Part shown: in pieces, positions 42,720 to 51,561 of the stretch
Layout: every line of letters starts with the position of its first letter
How positions within the stretch are numbered: the stretch's first letter is position 1
Source: Paraburkholderia graminis C4D1M
Lineage (GTDB): Bacteria > Pseudomonadota > Gammaproteobacteria > Burkholderiales > Burkholderiaceae
Length of the DNA: 64,000 nucleotides
Assembly (NCBI RefSeq): GCF_000172415.1
Contig: NZ_ABLD01000014.1
Span: 102,787 to 166,786 of the forward strand
Direction of reading: 5' to 3'
The notes under the pieces: generated by a model
What the model saw: the letters and a program-made list of their open reading frames with translations, nothing else
Told to the model about the DNA's origin: nothing
The model's database searches: none
Translations under genes and position numbers: made by a program

Positions 42720-43130
42720 TCAAGCGTCCGCCATTTCGTGCTCGGCCGCGAGCGCGAGAAAAGCGGAACGCGACATGCCGTGCGCCTGCGCGTATTTGTC
42801 GATCTCATGCACCAACGCCTCGGGTAACGAGATGTTGATGCGCACCGCCTTCTTGAGCGCGGGAATGTTCCGGGTGGTCACGAAGCCCCACGTGAAACCC
42901 GCGTAGTCAGGATTACGCCGATGCTCGTCCAGCGTCAGTCTTTCGGGAATCGGCAAGCCTTCGTCGAGCAGCGTATCCAGATGCGCCTCGATCGCTTCTT
43001 TCGCGTTCGCGTAAGCCTCTTCCAGCGTGTCTCCCGCCGAATGACAGCCCGGAATATCCGGCACGACGACGCCGAACGCGTGCTGTGCGTCGCCCGCCTC
43101 GATGCCGACCGGAAAGATCAAGTTTTTCAT
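42720..43130 (-). CDS. hicB: HicB-type antitoxin
   Basis: A 136-residue antitoxin. The N-terminal half is the HicB fold (FPVGIEAGDAQHAFGVVVPDIPGCHSAGDT, then LEEAYANAKEAIEAHLDTLL). The C-terminal half looks like a ribbon-helix-helix DNA-binding domain (RINISLPEALVHEIDKYAQAHGMSRSAFL). It neutralises HicA and should repress its own promoter. The ATG at 43130 overlaps the hicA stop by four bases, so the toxin gene is first and the two are translationally coupled, the usual HicAB order. Confidence 0.92.
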   Translation of the reverse strand: MKNLIFPVGIEAGDAQHAFGVVVPDIPGCHSAGDTLEEAYANAKEAIEAHLDTLLDEGLPIPERLTLDEHRRNPDYAGFTWGFVTTRNIPALKKAVRINISLPEALVHEIDKYAQAHGMSRSAFLALAAEHEMADA

Positions 43131-43309
43131 TTCAGCCCTGCCTGTTTCAAGATGCTGTTCAGCGTGCCGGGCGGAAGATCCCTTTTTGGATGAGGGATGG
43201 TCACGAGCCCGGCTTTGAATGCGTGCCGGAAATGGTGATGGCTGCCCGATATTCGGATTAGCCGCCAACCGGCCGCGTGAATCAGTTTGACTACCTCGCC
43301 GCTGTTCAT
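43127..43309 (-). CDS. hicA: HicA-type mRNA interferase toxin
   Basis: A 60-residue toxin of the HicA/YcfA double-stranded RNA-binding-like fold. The catalytic histidine is in GSHHHFRH (H24), and the family ends with the conserved IPHPKRDLPPGTLNSILKQAGL. It cleaves mRNA in a ribosome-independent way in known systems. It is complete and looks active. The pair sits alone between fliA and flgN on the minus strand, with no mobile-element remnants around. Confidence 0.92.
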   Translation of the reverse strand: MNSGEVVKLIHAAGWRLIRISGSHHHFRHAFKAGLVTIPHPKRDLPPGTLNSILKQAGLK

Positions 43310-43724
43310 ACTGCACTCCTCGTATCATACACACGATTACACAACCTCGCTAGAGTGGAATTTGCTGCCGTGGGTGACGGCGCCTGGGAAACGGGCGCAA
43401 ACGGCACCGCTGCTGGAGCAAAAACCTCGTTGGGGAAAAGGAAGATTTGATCGCTTGCGGCGGACTAATGCCACCTGGCCGGATGGCCAACGTGCAAGGA
43501 GAAGGCGAGCGCGAGTGCGCGAGGGGATTGAAAAACGAAAGGGCTCGTCGTGGCGACGAGCCCTTTTTGATGATTTGCTAATGTGGCGTGACGCGGTTGG
43601 CGTTGGCGTGACGTGGCCTGCCTCACCCTAGCCGTGGCTAGCGTTGGTCACGCTGAGGCTGCACCGCGCTCCCGCGCGCCGACAGCGTCGCCGGAAAACG
43701 CAGAGGCCTGAAGCCGGGCGGGAT
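43310..43724. other. Gap between hicA and flgN
   Basis: 415 bases. It holds the terminator at 43538-43566 and, next to hicA, presumably the hicAB promoter. Bases 43585-43650 hold short near-repeats (GTTGGCGTTGGCGTGACG, GCTAGCGTTGGTCACGC). No gene is recognisable. Confidence 0.5.
43538..43566. terminator. Terminator upstream of hicA
   Basis: AAAGGGCTCGTCG (43538-43550) pairs with CGACGAGCCCTTT (43554-43566) around a 3-base loop, followed by TT. A-rich on the left, so it can also serve the minus strand, which would suit flgN. Confidence 0.85.
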
Positions 43725-44174
43725 CTAAACCGCCGCTGCCCGCGCCGGAATACGACCATCCGGGCCATAGAAGCCGGCCTTCTTCGGCACCACCACCTGC
43801 AATGCTTCCAGCGCCCGCTGGTTGTAGTCCATGCGCACGCGAATCAGCTCACCGTTGTTCGTATTGGCGCGGCGCGCGCGTTCGGCGGCTTTTTGCAGCA
43901 GCGACCATTGCGCGGCGAGCCGCTCGTCCGTGCTGGCGGCGAGTTCCATGCCGGCCCAGCCGCCCGGAAAACCCATGCCGGCGAGCAGTTCGTCGCGGCG
44001 GGCCTCGAGCTGCGCGAGCTCGCCGATCAGCGCGGTCTTTTTCTCGATGACCGAGGGCAGCAGTTCGACCGGCGACAAGGCAGTAAGCGCCTTCGTCTCC
44101 AGCGTCAGAACCGAGGCGAACGCCTCGACGGCGGAATACTCTTCGATGAGGGTGGCAAGCAGGGCGTCTTTCAT
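43725..44174 (-). CDS. flgN: Flagellar export chaperone FlgN
   Basis: A 149-residue helical chaperone for the hook-filament junction proteins FlgK and FlgL. Family stretches are IEEYSAVEAFASVLTLETKAL, IEKKTALIGELAQLEARRDELL, and a C-terminal LIRVRMDYNQRALEAL where substrates bind. The ATG at 44174 is chosen because the extra upstream frame is Arg/Ser-rich and not FlgN-like. It follows flgM by 94 bases on the same strand, the conserved flgA-flgM-flgN order. Confidence 0.9.
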   Translation of the reverse strand: MKDALLATLIEEYSAVEAFASVLTLETKALTALSPVELLPSVIEKKTALIGELAQLEARRDELLAGMGFPGGWAGMELAASTDERLAAQWSLLQKAAERARRANTNNGELIRVRMDYNQRALEALQVVVPKKAGFYGPDGRIPARAAAV

Positions 44175-44268
44175 CTCAACAACTCGCTGAAAACGGCGGC
44201 TCGCGCTGGATTTGCGAGCCGGGTTTGTCGAACGCCGCCCGGCCATTCACCGTACTTCGATGCGTCGA

Positions 44269-44622
44269 TTAATTGCCGGTCGACGAGGATTTGTTCTGCA
44301 ACAGTTCGCGCGCGGTGCTCAGCACGCCGTCGGCGATCTTGCCGGAGTCGATCTGGAGCGTGCCGTCCTTGATGGCCTGCTTGATCGACTCGACGTGCGC
44401 CGTGTCGATGTCGGCCGAGCCGGACGCCGCGAGGCTGCGCAAATGCTGCGACAGACCCGACAGGCTGACGCTGGCGTCGCCCGAGCCGCTGGAACTGGTT
44501 TGCGAGGCAGTGCTCGCGGTCTGCGCGCCGCTGTTCGCGGGCGCCGCGTCGCCTTGCTGCGGGCGGGACACGGCATCTTTCAACGTCGGCAGATTCGACT
44601 TGGTTTGGGAATCGACTTTCAC
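44269..44622 (-). CDS. flgM: Anti-sigma28 factor FlgM
   Basis: A 117-residue, largely disordered protein that holds FliA until the hook is finished and is then exported. The N-terminal half is Ser/Ala/Gln-rich. The C-terminal half (VSLSGLSQHLRSLAASGSADIDTAHVESIKQAIKDG, then LQIDSGKIADGVL) has the helices that wrap FliA. It is slightly longer than enteric FlgM (97) because of its N-terminus. A possible sigma28 promoter lies 29-56 bases upstream. Confidence 0.93.
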   Translation of the reverse strand: MKVDSQTKSNLPTLKDAVSRPQQGDAAPANSGAQTASTASQTSSSGSGDASVSLSGLSQHLRSLAASGSADIDTAHVESIKQAIKDGTLQIDSGKIADGVLSTARELLQNKSSSTGN

Positions 44623-44650
44623 GATTGGCTTCCTCTACGATTTGATTCTG

Positions 44651-44678
44651 ATAACGGCAAGCGTCGATCAAAACTTTA
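44651..44678 (-). promoter_or_regulatory. Candidate sigma28 promoter of flgM
   Basis: On the minus strand, TAAAGTTT (44678-44671) and GCCGTTAT (44658-44651) are separated by 12 bases, one more than the usual 11. Both elements are good; the spacing is not. A FliA promoter at flgM would make the expected feedback loop. Confidence 0.55.
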
Positions 44679-44775
44679 GCGCAATCGCTCCAGCTTTTTC
44701 CTTGTCTATCAAGACGATCCGGCCCTGATACGGGCGGCGCGGCGCAAACGCTCGCCACGCGCGGATCGTTGTGTT

Positions 44776-46374
44776 TCACAGTTGAATCTCCACCGTCGAA
44801 CCGTCCTTGACGATGCCCGAGATGACCTGGCCGTTGGCGGTCTTCACGCGAACCTGCTGACCGGGCGACGCGTTGTTCATCGCGCTGCCTTCCGCCGAAA
44901 TCGCAAAACCGTCGCCGGCCGCGACGACGCGCACGGTTTGTCCGATCGATACCGCCGACGCGCTTTTCAGCATGTCGCGGCGCAGCGGCATGCCGGCGGA
45001 AACGCGCGTCAAAGTGACCGAGCCGAGCGCCTGCGACGGGTCGGTGACGATGGCCTGCGGCAAGCCCGTCAGATCGCCCTCGCGCGCGACGAGATCGGCG
45101 GCGGTGAGGACTTCACCGGCCGACATCGCGCGGCTCGCGAGGTAATACGTGGCGTGCAGCGAAACGCGCGCCTGCAGATAAATCGTCCACGGACGCTGGC
45201 CCGCGCAGCGCACACCGACGGTCACGCGGCCCCACAGGCGCGCGCCGCTCGGCATGAACGGCTCGAGCATCATGCAAGCCGCGAGACCGCGCGGAAACGC
45301 GGGGGCGACCGTGATGTCCACCTTGCCCGGCAATCCCGCCGATTGCTGTTGCAGGAACGCAAGCGCGACGGCCCGGATCGCTTCGGGGTCTTGCTGGCCG
45401 GGGAGCGGCGCGGGTTGCGCAGCGGCAGCCGCAATCGTAGTCGCAGCCGTGCGCGGATTCTGCTGCGCGGGCGCGGATGCGACCGTTGCCGCTGGCGCAA
45501 CCGCTGATGCAACGGCCCGCGTCGCCGACACGCGAGCAGCCGCAGTATTCGTGGAATTCGCCGACGCTTTAGAGCGCTGCGCGACCGGTTTGCCGTCCGC
45601 GCCGAACTGCGGCGGCTCGCCGCGCGATGCGAGCGTTTCGAAGCCGTCGTTCACCGAGGAGTCCGCCGATGCCGCAGTTCCCGAAACACCGACCGCTGCG
45701 CGGCTCATCGCGCTCGACGGCGCATTGACCGCGACCGGCTGAACGCCCGCGGCGTCTCTCGCGCTATTCGTCGACGGCGCTGGCGTGACGACAACCGGCA
45801 CGACGCGGCGCGAAGCCTGCATCGCATTAATACTGACGTTGGCGCGCGCGGGCGCGTCGGTCGGACTTGCCGTATCGCCAAGGTTCGCCGAACCGCCACG
45901 GCCCGGCGCGGGAATAGTAACGACGCCGTTTGCATCCGGCTTGAAATTCGTGCGAATCATCTGCGGCGCGGCAGGCGTTTCGCCGGCGCCCGCAATGACA
46001 ATAGAGCCGCTCGCATTAGCGGCGCGCGCGAATGGATCGGCGTCGCGGGTCGACGGGCCACGGCCCAGCGATTGCGCGGTGGCCGCGGCGAGCGTGGCCG
46101 CCGAGCCCGTGCGTTTTGCTGGCGTCGCCTGCATACGTTCTGCAAGCGCGGCGAGCGCCGCCGGGTTCTGTTCGTTGGGACCGGCAATCACGATCGGGCC
46201 GTCCGCCTCGCCAGCATGCGCAGCATTCGCGAACAGCGCGACGCCGCCAGCCACAGACACCGCCAGCGACGACCCCACCACAAGTCTCGTAACCACGCGC
46301 AACACGGCCGCACTCATGCGATGCCCCGCCGCGCTTCTTGCGCGGGGCGTCGGATCGAAAGTGGGCTGGTCCAT
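44776..46374 (-). CDS. flgA: P-ring assembly chaperone FlgA with a long N-terminal extension
   Basis: A 532-residue protein; ordinary FlgA has about 220-250. The C-terminal 200 residues (from about 329) are the FlgA/SAF domain: LVAREGDLTGLPQAI, then AGMPLRRDMLKSA, VRVVAAGDGFAISAEG and VKTANGQVISGIVKDGS. This part helps the P-ring subunit FlgI assemble in the periplasm. Residues 20-55 form a membrane or signal segment (AVSVAGGVALFANAAHAG). Residues 56-325 are low complexity, with two GxIVIAG motifs (59-65 and 123-129). GGAG precedes the ATG at 46374. It diverges from flgB. Confidence 0.88.
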   Translation of the reverse strand: MDQPTFDPTPRARSAAGHRMSAAVLRVVTRLVVGSSLAVSVAGGVALFANAAHAGEADGPIVIAGPNEQNPAALAALAERMQATPAKRTGSAATLAAATAQSLGRGPSTRDADPFARAANASGSIVIAGAGETPAAPQMIRTNFKPDANGVVTIPAPGRGGSANLGDTASPTDAPARANVSINAMQASRRVVPVVVTPAPSTNSARDAAGVQPVAVNAPSSAMSRAAVGVSGTAASADSSVNDGFETLASRGEPPQFGADGKPVAQRSKASANSTNTAAARVSATRAVASAVAPAATVASAPAQQNPRTAATTIAAAAAQPAPLPGQQDPEAIRAVALAFLQQQSAGLPGKVDITVAPAFPRGLAACMMLEPFMPSGARLWGRVTVGVRCAGQRPWTIYLQARVSLHATYYLASRAMSAGEVLTAADLVAREGDLTGLPQAIVTDPSQALGSVTLTRVSAGMPLRRDMLKSASAVSIGQTVRVVAAGDGFAISAEGSAMNNASPGQQVRVKTANGQVISGIVKDGSTVEIQL

Positions 46375-46590
46375 CGCGGTTCTCCATCGAATGCATTCGG
46401 TACGCCTTGCATTCTATTGAGCGTGCCCTTTGCGCAAACGTTGAATAGAAGCCCCCTTTCCCGGTTATTCGTCCGATTGCTGCTTGCGTGCCGCCCATAA
46501 GATGCACCTCATGCAAAAAGGCTTTCCCGCTCGATGCAGCCCTCACGCGAGGTGCACGGGAAGCCTCGGGACCGTTCTCCGGAGATTCTT

Positions 46591-47082
46591 ATGCTGGACA
46601 AACTCGATGCCGAATTCGCCTTTGGACGTGAAGCGCTCGATGTGCGCGCTTACCGTCAGGAGCTCCTGTCGTCGAACATCGCCAATGCCGACACGCCCGG
46701 CTACAAGGCGCGCGACGTCGACTTCGCTTCGTCGCTTGCGGGCGCGCTGAAAAAGACCGGCGCGGCCGGCCACACCGCGTCCAACACCGCGACGCTGCCG
46801 CTTGCGCAACCGGCCGGCGTGACGAGCGGAATGTCGATGGCGGCGACCGCGCAGGGCCACATGTCCGGCAAGTCGACGTTGAGCCCCGCGGGCGGCTCGC
46901 CCGACGACTACCGCAATCTGCAATACCGCGTACCGACGCAACCGGCGCTCGACGGCAACACCGTCGACCTGGACACCGAGCGCGTGCAGTTCGCGGACAA
47001 CACGTTGCACTTCGAATCGGGCATGACGGTGCTGTCGAGCCAGATCAAGACGATGCTGTCGGCGATCCAGTCGGGCTCGTAA
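46591..47082 (+). CDS. flgB: Proximal rod protein FlgB
   Basis: A 163-residue rod subunit. The axial-family N-terminal motif SSNIANADTPGYKARDVDF is present, as is the C-terminal helix. The protein is exported without a cleaved signal and forms the base of the rod. The ATG at 46591 follows GGAG. A longer frame begins at 46534 but lies in the intergenic region. It is the first gene of the flgBCDEFGHIJ operon, diverging from flgA across about 215 bases that should hold both promoters, probably FlhDC-dependent. Confidence 0.94.
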   Translation: MLDKLDAEFAFGREALDVRAYRQELLSSNIANADTPGYKARDVDFASSLAGALKKTGAAGHTASNTATLPLAQPAGVTSGMSMAATAQGHMSGKSTLSPAGGSPDDYRNLQYRVPTQPALDGNTVDLDTERVQFADNTLHFESGMTVLSSQIKTMLSAIQSGS

Positions 47083-47195
47083 GCGGCTAACGGCCGGATA
47101 ACGGTCCGCACGCAAAGCAACACGCAGTACGCAAGAACAATCGCTACGGGAACTCATTTGAAGCCGGCTCTAACCGGCAGGAAAGGTCAGCAAAC

Positions 47196-47621
47196 ATGCC
47201 TTCTTTGATGAACATATTTGGTGTTGCAGGCTCCGCGATGTCGGCGCAGTCGCAACGGCTCAACGTGACGGCGTCGAACCTCGCCAACGCCGACAGCACG
47301 ACCGGCCCGGACGGTCAGCCGTACAAGGCCAAGCAGGTCGTGTTCGGGGTTGCGCCGATTGGCGGCGCGCGCACGGGCTCCGGCCAGCAGGTCGGCGGCG
47401 TGCAGGTCACCGGCGTGGTCGACGACCCGACGCCGATGAAGACCGCCTACGACCCCGGCAATCCGGCGGCCAACGCAGACGGCTACGTCACGCTGCCGAA
47501 CGTCGATCCGGTGCAGGAAATGGTGAACATGATTTCGGCGTCGCGCTCGTACCAGGCCAACGTCGAGACGCTGAACACCGCCAAGACCCTGATGCTGAAA
47601 ACGCTCACGATCGGAACCTGA
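47196..47621 (+). CDS. flgC: Proximal rod protein FlgC
   Basis: A 141-residue rod subunit. It starts SLMNIFGVAGSAMSAQSQRLNV and has the axial motif TASNLANADS. The end is VNMISASRSYQANVETLNTAKTLMLKTLTIG, the classic D0 helix. AGGAAAGG precedes the ATG at 47196. An ATG four codons in is also possible. It is exported and stacked on FlgB. Confidence 0.95.
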   Translation: MPSLMNIFGVAGSAMSAQSQRLNVTASNLANADSTTGPDGQPYKAKQVVFGVAPIGGARTGSGQQVGGVQVTGVVDDPTPMKTAYDPGNPAANADGYVTLPNVDPVQEMVNMISASRSYQANVETLNTAKTLMLKTLTIGT

Positions 47622-47631
47622 GGAGAGCCCC

Positions 47632-48363
47632 TTGACCACCAGCACCACCATCGGCAACAACGGCACGACCGTGTCGCAAACGCTGCTCGATACGATGAAC
47701 GGCACGAACAGCGCGTCCAGCTCGAGCAGCTCGACGAGTTCGACGTCCGGCACGTCCGGCACCTCGGCGACCGATCTGCAGAACACCTTCCTGAGCCTGC
47801 TCGTCGCGCAGTTGAAGAACCAGGATCCGACCAATCCGATGGACAGCTCGCAGATGACCTCGCAGCTCGCCCAGATCAACACCGTGTCCGGCATCAGCCA
47901 GTTGAACACGACGTTGAGCTCGCTCGCGACGCAGATGTCGGCAGGCCAGCAGTCGCAAGCCGCGCTGCTGATCGGCTCGACCGTGCTCGCGCCGGGAAGC
48001 TCGGTGTCGGTCGCGAGCGGCAAGGCCGGCGCGTTCGGCGTGCAACTCGCCAATTCGGTGAACGACCTGCAAGTCGTCGTGAAGAACTCGGCGGGCCAGA
48101 TCGTCAAGACGATCGATCTCGGCAAGCAGTCCGCGGGCACGATTCCGGTGGGCTGGACGCCGACCGACTCGGCCGGCAACGCGCTGCCCGACGGCAACTA
48201 CACGATCAGCGCGGTCGGCACGATCAACGGCCAGCAGGCCACGGCTACCACGCTCGCAAGCTCGACGGTGCAAAGCGTCGTCATGCAGAGCAACGGTACG
48301 CCGGGCCTCGTGCTGTCGAACGGCACGACGGTCGGGCTGACCAACGTGGCCGCCATCCTCTGA
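47632..48363 (+). CDS. flgD: Hook capping protein FlgD, TTG start
   Basis: A 243-residue scaffold on which hook subunits assemble; it is lost when the hook is done. The family core is clear: LQNTFLSLLVAQLKNQDPTNPMDSSQM, then TSQLAQINTVSGI. The C-terminal half is a FlgD Ig-like and tudor-like pair (VPVGWTPTDSAGNALPDG-type strands). The N-terminal 40 residues are a Ser/Thr-rich stretch. The start is a TTG after GAGGAGAG. It is followed by flgE after 49 bases. Confidence 0.94.
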   Translation: MTTSTTIGNNGTTVSQTLLDTMNGTNSASSSSSSTSSTSGTSGTSATDLQNTFLSLLVAQLKNQDPTNPMDSSQMTSQLAQINTVSGISQLNTTLSSLATQMSAGQQSQAALLIGSTVLAPGSSVSVASGKAGAFGVQLANSVNDLQVVVKNSAGQIVKTIDLGKQSAGTIPVGWTPTDSAGNALPDGNYTISAVGTINGQQATATTLASSTVQSVVMQSNGTPGLVLSNGTTVGLTNVAAIL

Positions 48364-48412
48364 TCCAGATTCAGATTCAGTCAGTTACGACTTTCCAGAC
48401 ACGGAGACCGTC

Positions 48413-49921
48413 ATGGGTTACCAACAAGGTTTGAGTGGTTTGTCCGCATCGTCGAGCGATCTCGACGTGATCGGCAACAACATCGCCAACGCGAATACCG
48501 TTGGCTTCAAGAGCGGCGCGGCGCAATTCGCCGACATGTACGCGAATTCGGTGGCGACGGCCGTGGGCAACCAGATCGGCATCGGCACGAAGCTCTCGGA
48601 AGTGCAGCAGCAGTTTTCGCAAGGCACGATCACGAGCACGAACCAGGCGCTCGACGTCGCGATTAACGGCAACGGCTTCTTCCAGTTGTCGAACAACGGC
48701 TCGCTCGTGTATTCGCGCAACGGCGTGTTCCAGCTCGACAAGAACGGCTTCATCACGAACGCGCAGGGCCTGCAACTGATGGGCTATGCGGCGAACAGCA
48801 CGGGCGTCATCAACACTGCGCAGACCGTGCCGCTGAGCGTGCCGACCGCGAACATCGCGCCGAAGGCGACCACTAACATTGCCGCCGGCCTGAACCTGAA
48901 TGCGCAAGACCCGCTGATGCTCGGCACGCCGAGCGTCACCGCGGCCACGACGAACGCGGGCACGCTGACCACGCCTGGCGCGACGATTACCAACACGGCG
49001 TCGGGCACGAACAAGGACAACTACACCGTCACGTTCACCAGCGCGACGGCCTACACGGTGACCGACACGACGCTCGGCACCTCGACGACCGGCACCTACA
49101 CGGCCGGCTCGCCGATCTCGCTCGGCAACGGCCAGACGGTCACGTTCAACGGCGTGCCCGCGACCGGCGACAGCTACGCGATCGCGCCGACGCCGGTGGC
49201 CTTCAACCAGAACAGCTCGTCGACGTATAACTACTCGACCAGCACGACGGTCTACGACACGCTCGGCGGTTCGCAGACGGTCAACATGTATTTCGCCAAG
49301 ACCGCGGCCGGCACGTGGGACGTGTACGCCGGCGTGTCGACGGGCACGGCGTCGCTCGTGGGCCACGCGAACTTCAATTCGTCGGGCACGCTGCTCGGCA
49401 CGACCGACGCTTCCGGCACGGCGACCACCACGCCGTACGTGTTCAACTTCTCGGTGCCGACCACCGACGGCTCGGCAACGCCCCAGGCGCTGACGCTCAA
49501 CATTGCCGGCACCACGCAGTATGGCGGCAAGGACGGCGTGAACTCGCTGCAGCCCGACGGCTACGCGGCCGGTACGCTGACGAGCTTTACGATCGGCGCC
49601 GACGGCACGCTGACCGGCAACTACTCGAACCAGCAGACCGCGGCGCTCGGCCAGATCGTGCTCGCCAACTTCTCGAACCAGAACGGTCTCGTGAACCTCG
49701 GCAACAACGAATTCCAGCAGACGTCGCAATCGGGCGTCGCGCAGATTTCGGCGCCGGGTTCGACCAATCACGGCGTGCTGCAAGGCGGCGCGGTCGAGAA
49801 CTCGAACGTGGATCTGACGAGCGAGCTGGTGGACCTGATCACCGCGCAACGCAACTATCAGGCGAACGCGCAGACGATCAAGACGCAGCAGACCGTCGAC
49901 CAGACGCTCATCAACCTGTAA
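48413..49921 (+). CDS. flgE: Flagellar hook protein FlgE
   Basis: A 502-residue hook subunit. The N-terminal D0 part is MGYQQGLSGLSASSSDLDVIGNNIANANTVGF-like, and the C-terminal D0 helix has SELVDLITAQRNYQANAQTIKTQQ. Between them are the D1 and surface domains, rich in Thr, Ser, Asn and Gly. Residues about 200-262 form a beta-rich module (YTVTFTSATAYTVTD, then GQTVTFNGVPATGDSYAI) that recurs in FlgK and FlgL. FliK (not in this window) sets the hook length. There is no cleaved signal. Confidence 0.96.
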   Translation: MGYQQGLSGLSASSSDLDVIGNNIANANTVGFKSGAAQFADMYANSVATAVGNQIGIGTKLSEVQQQFSQGTITSTNQALDVAINGNGFFQLSNNGSLVYSRNGVFQLDKNGFITNAQGLQLMGYAANSTGVINTAQTVPLSVPTANIAPKATTNIAAGLNLNAQDPLMLGTPSVTAATTNAGTLTTPGATITNTASGTNKDNYTVTFTSATAYTVTDTTLGTSTTGTYTAGSPISLGNGQTVTFNGVPATGDSYAIAPTPVAFNQNSSSTYNYSTSTTVYDTLGGSQTVNMYFAKTAAGTWDVYAGVSTGTASLVGHANFNSSGTLLGTTDASGTATTTPYVFNFSVPTTDGSATPQALTLNIAGTTQYGGKDGVNSLQPDGYAAGTLTSFTIGADGTLTGNYSNQQTAALGQIVLANFSNQNGLVNLGNNEFQQTSQSGVAQISAPGSTNHGVLQGGAVENSNVDLTSELVDLITAQRNYQANAQTIKTQQTVDQTLINL

Positions 49922-49941
49922 GCGAGCAGGACGGACCCATC

Positions 49942-50700
49942 ATGGATCGGCTGATCTACACCGCGATGTCGGGCAGCACACAAGCGCTCGAACAGCAGGC
50001 CATCGTTGCGAACAATCTGGCGAACGCGTCGACCACCGGTTTTCGCGCGCAGCTGGCGACTTTTCGCGCCGTGCCGATGTCGTTCGGCGACGGCAGTTCG
50101 ATCAACGACAACACCACGCGTACCTTCGTGCTGTCGTCGACGCCGGGCGCGGACTACACGCCCGGCCCGATCCAGCAGACGGGCAATCCACTCGACGTCG
50201 CCATCGAAGGGCCGGGTTGGCTCGCCGTGCAAACCGCCGACGGCAACGAGGCCTACACGCGCGCCGGCAATCTTCACGTCGACCAGAACGGCCAGCTCGT
50301 GAACGCCACGAATCAGGTGGTGCTCGGCAACGGCGGGCCGATCTCGGTGCCGCCGGGCGCGCAGATCACCATCGGCCACGACGGCACCGTGACCGCGCTC
50401 ACGCCCGGCGATCCGCCGACCGCCGTGGTGACGATCGATCAGCTCAAGCTGGTCAATCCCGATCCGCAAACGCTGACGCGCGGCGACGACGGCCTGTTTC
50501 GCACCGCCGACGGCAATCCCGCCGACGCCGATCCGGCCGTGGCGGTCGCGCCGGCATCGCTTGAAGGAAGCAACGTGAATCCGGTTAGCGCGATGGTCTC
50601 GATGATCACCAACGCGCGCCAGTTCCAGATGCAGACCAAGCTGCTGGAAAGCGCCGACAAGAACGATCAGTCGGCTAACCAGTTGCTGAGCTTTAGCTAA
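49942..50700 (+). CDS. flgF: Proximal rod protein FlgF
   Basis: A 252-residue rod subunit. The opening MDRLIYTAMSGSTQALEQQA and the axial motif NNLANASTTGFR are standard. The C-terminal helix (NPVSAMVSMITNARQFQMQTKLL) ends the protein. The ATG at 49942 lies 20 bases after flgE and is preceded by GGACGGA. It sits between FlgC and FlgG in the rod. A longer open frame over flgE is a shadow in a second frame. Confidence 0.95.
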   Translation: MDRLIYTAMSGSTQALEQQAIVANNLANASTTGFRAQLATFRAVPMSFGDGSSINDNTTRTFVLSSTPGADYTPGPIQQTGNPLDVAIEGPGWLAVQTADGNEAYTRAGNLHVDQNGQLVNATNQVVLGNGGPISVPPGAQITIGHDGTVTALTPGDPPTAVVTIDQLKLVNPDPQTLTRGDDGLFRTADGNPADADPAVAVAPASLEGSNVNPVSAMVSMITNARQFQMQTKLLESADKNDQSANQLLSFS

Positions 50701-50735
50701 CGGGCCGCTCACGCGCCCCTGGAGAGAGAAAGAAT

Positions 50736-51524
50736 ATGAATCGCTCACTTTACATCGCCGCTACCGGCATGAATGCGCAACAGTCGCAGATGGACGTGAT
50801 CTCGAACAACCTCGCGAACGTCAGCACCAACGGCTTCAAGGGCTCGCGCGCGGTGTTCGAGGATCTGCTGTATCAGACCGTCCGCCAGCCTGGCGCGAAC
50901 TCGACGCAGAACACCGAACTGCCGTCCGGCATCCAGCTCGGCACGGGTGTGCAGCAGGTCGCCACCGAGCGTCTGTACACGCAGGGCAATCTGCAGCAAA
51001 CGGGCAACTCGAAAGACGTCGCCATCAACGGCCAGGGCTTTTTCCAGGTGCAGATGCCCGACGGCACCACGGCCTATACGCGCGACGGCTCGTTTCAGAC
51101 CAACGCGCAAGGCCAGCTCGTCACGTCGAGCGGCTACCAGGTGATCCCGGCGATCACGGTGCCGACCAACGCGACGTCGCTGACCATCGGCAGCGACGGC
51201 GTGGTGTCGATCACGGTTGCGGGCTCGACCAACAGCCAGCAGCTCGGCTCGATGCAGATCGCGACCTTCATCAACCCGGCCGGTCTCGACGCCAAGGGTG
51301 AAAACCTGTTCGCGGAAACGGCATCGTCGGGTGCGCCGAACGTCGCGCAGCCTGGCCTGAACGGCGCGGGCACGTTGAATCAGGGCTACGTGGAAGCATC
51401 GAACGTGAACGTGGTGCAGGAACTGGTGAACATGATCCAGACGCAGCGCGCTTACGAAATCAACAGCAAGGCCGTGACGACGTCCGACCAGATGTTGCAG
51501 ACGCTTAGCCAGATGCAGATTTAA
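50736..51524 (+). CDS. flgG: Distal rod protein FlgG
   Basis: A 262-residue rod subunit. It starts MNRSLYIAATGMNAQQSQMD, followed by NNLANVSTNGFKGSRAVFEDLLYQ, the FlgG-specific insert that stiffens the rod relative to the hook. The C-terminal helix is VVQELVNMIQTQRAYEINSKAV. The length is near-identical to the family (260). GGAGAGAGAAAG precedes the ATG. It is embedded in the P and L rings encoded just downstream. Confidence 0.96.
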   Translation: MNRSLYIAATGMNAQQSQMDVISNNLANVSTNGFKGSRAVFEDLLYQTVRQPGANSTQNTELPSGIQLGTGVQQVATERLYTQGNLQQTGNSKDVAINGQGFFQVQMPDGTTAYTRDGSFQTNAQGQLVTSSGYQVIPAITVPTNATSLTIGSDGVVSITVAGSTNSQQLGSMQIATFINPAGLDAKGENLFAETASSGAPNVAQPGLNGAGTLNQGYVEASNVNVVQELVNMIQTQRAYEINSKAVTTSDQMLQTLSQMQI

Positions 51525-51561
51525 CGCGGTAGCCAGCAGGAATTAACAGGCGGTAATCAAG

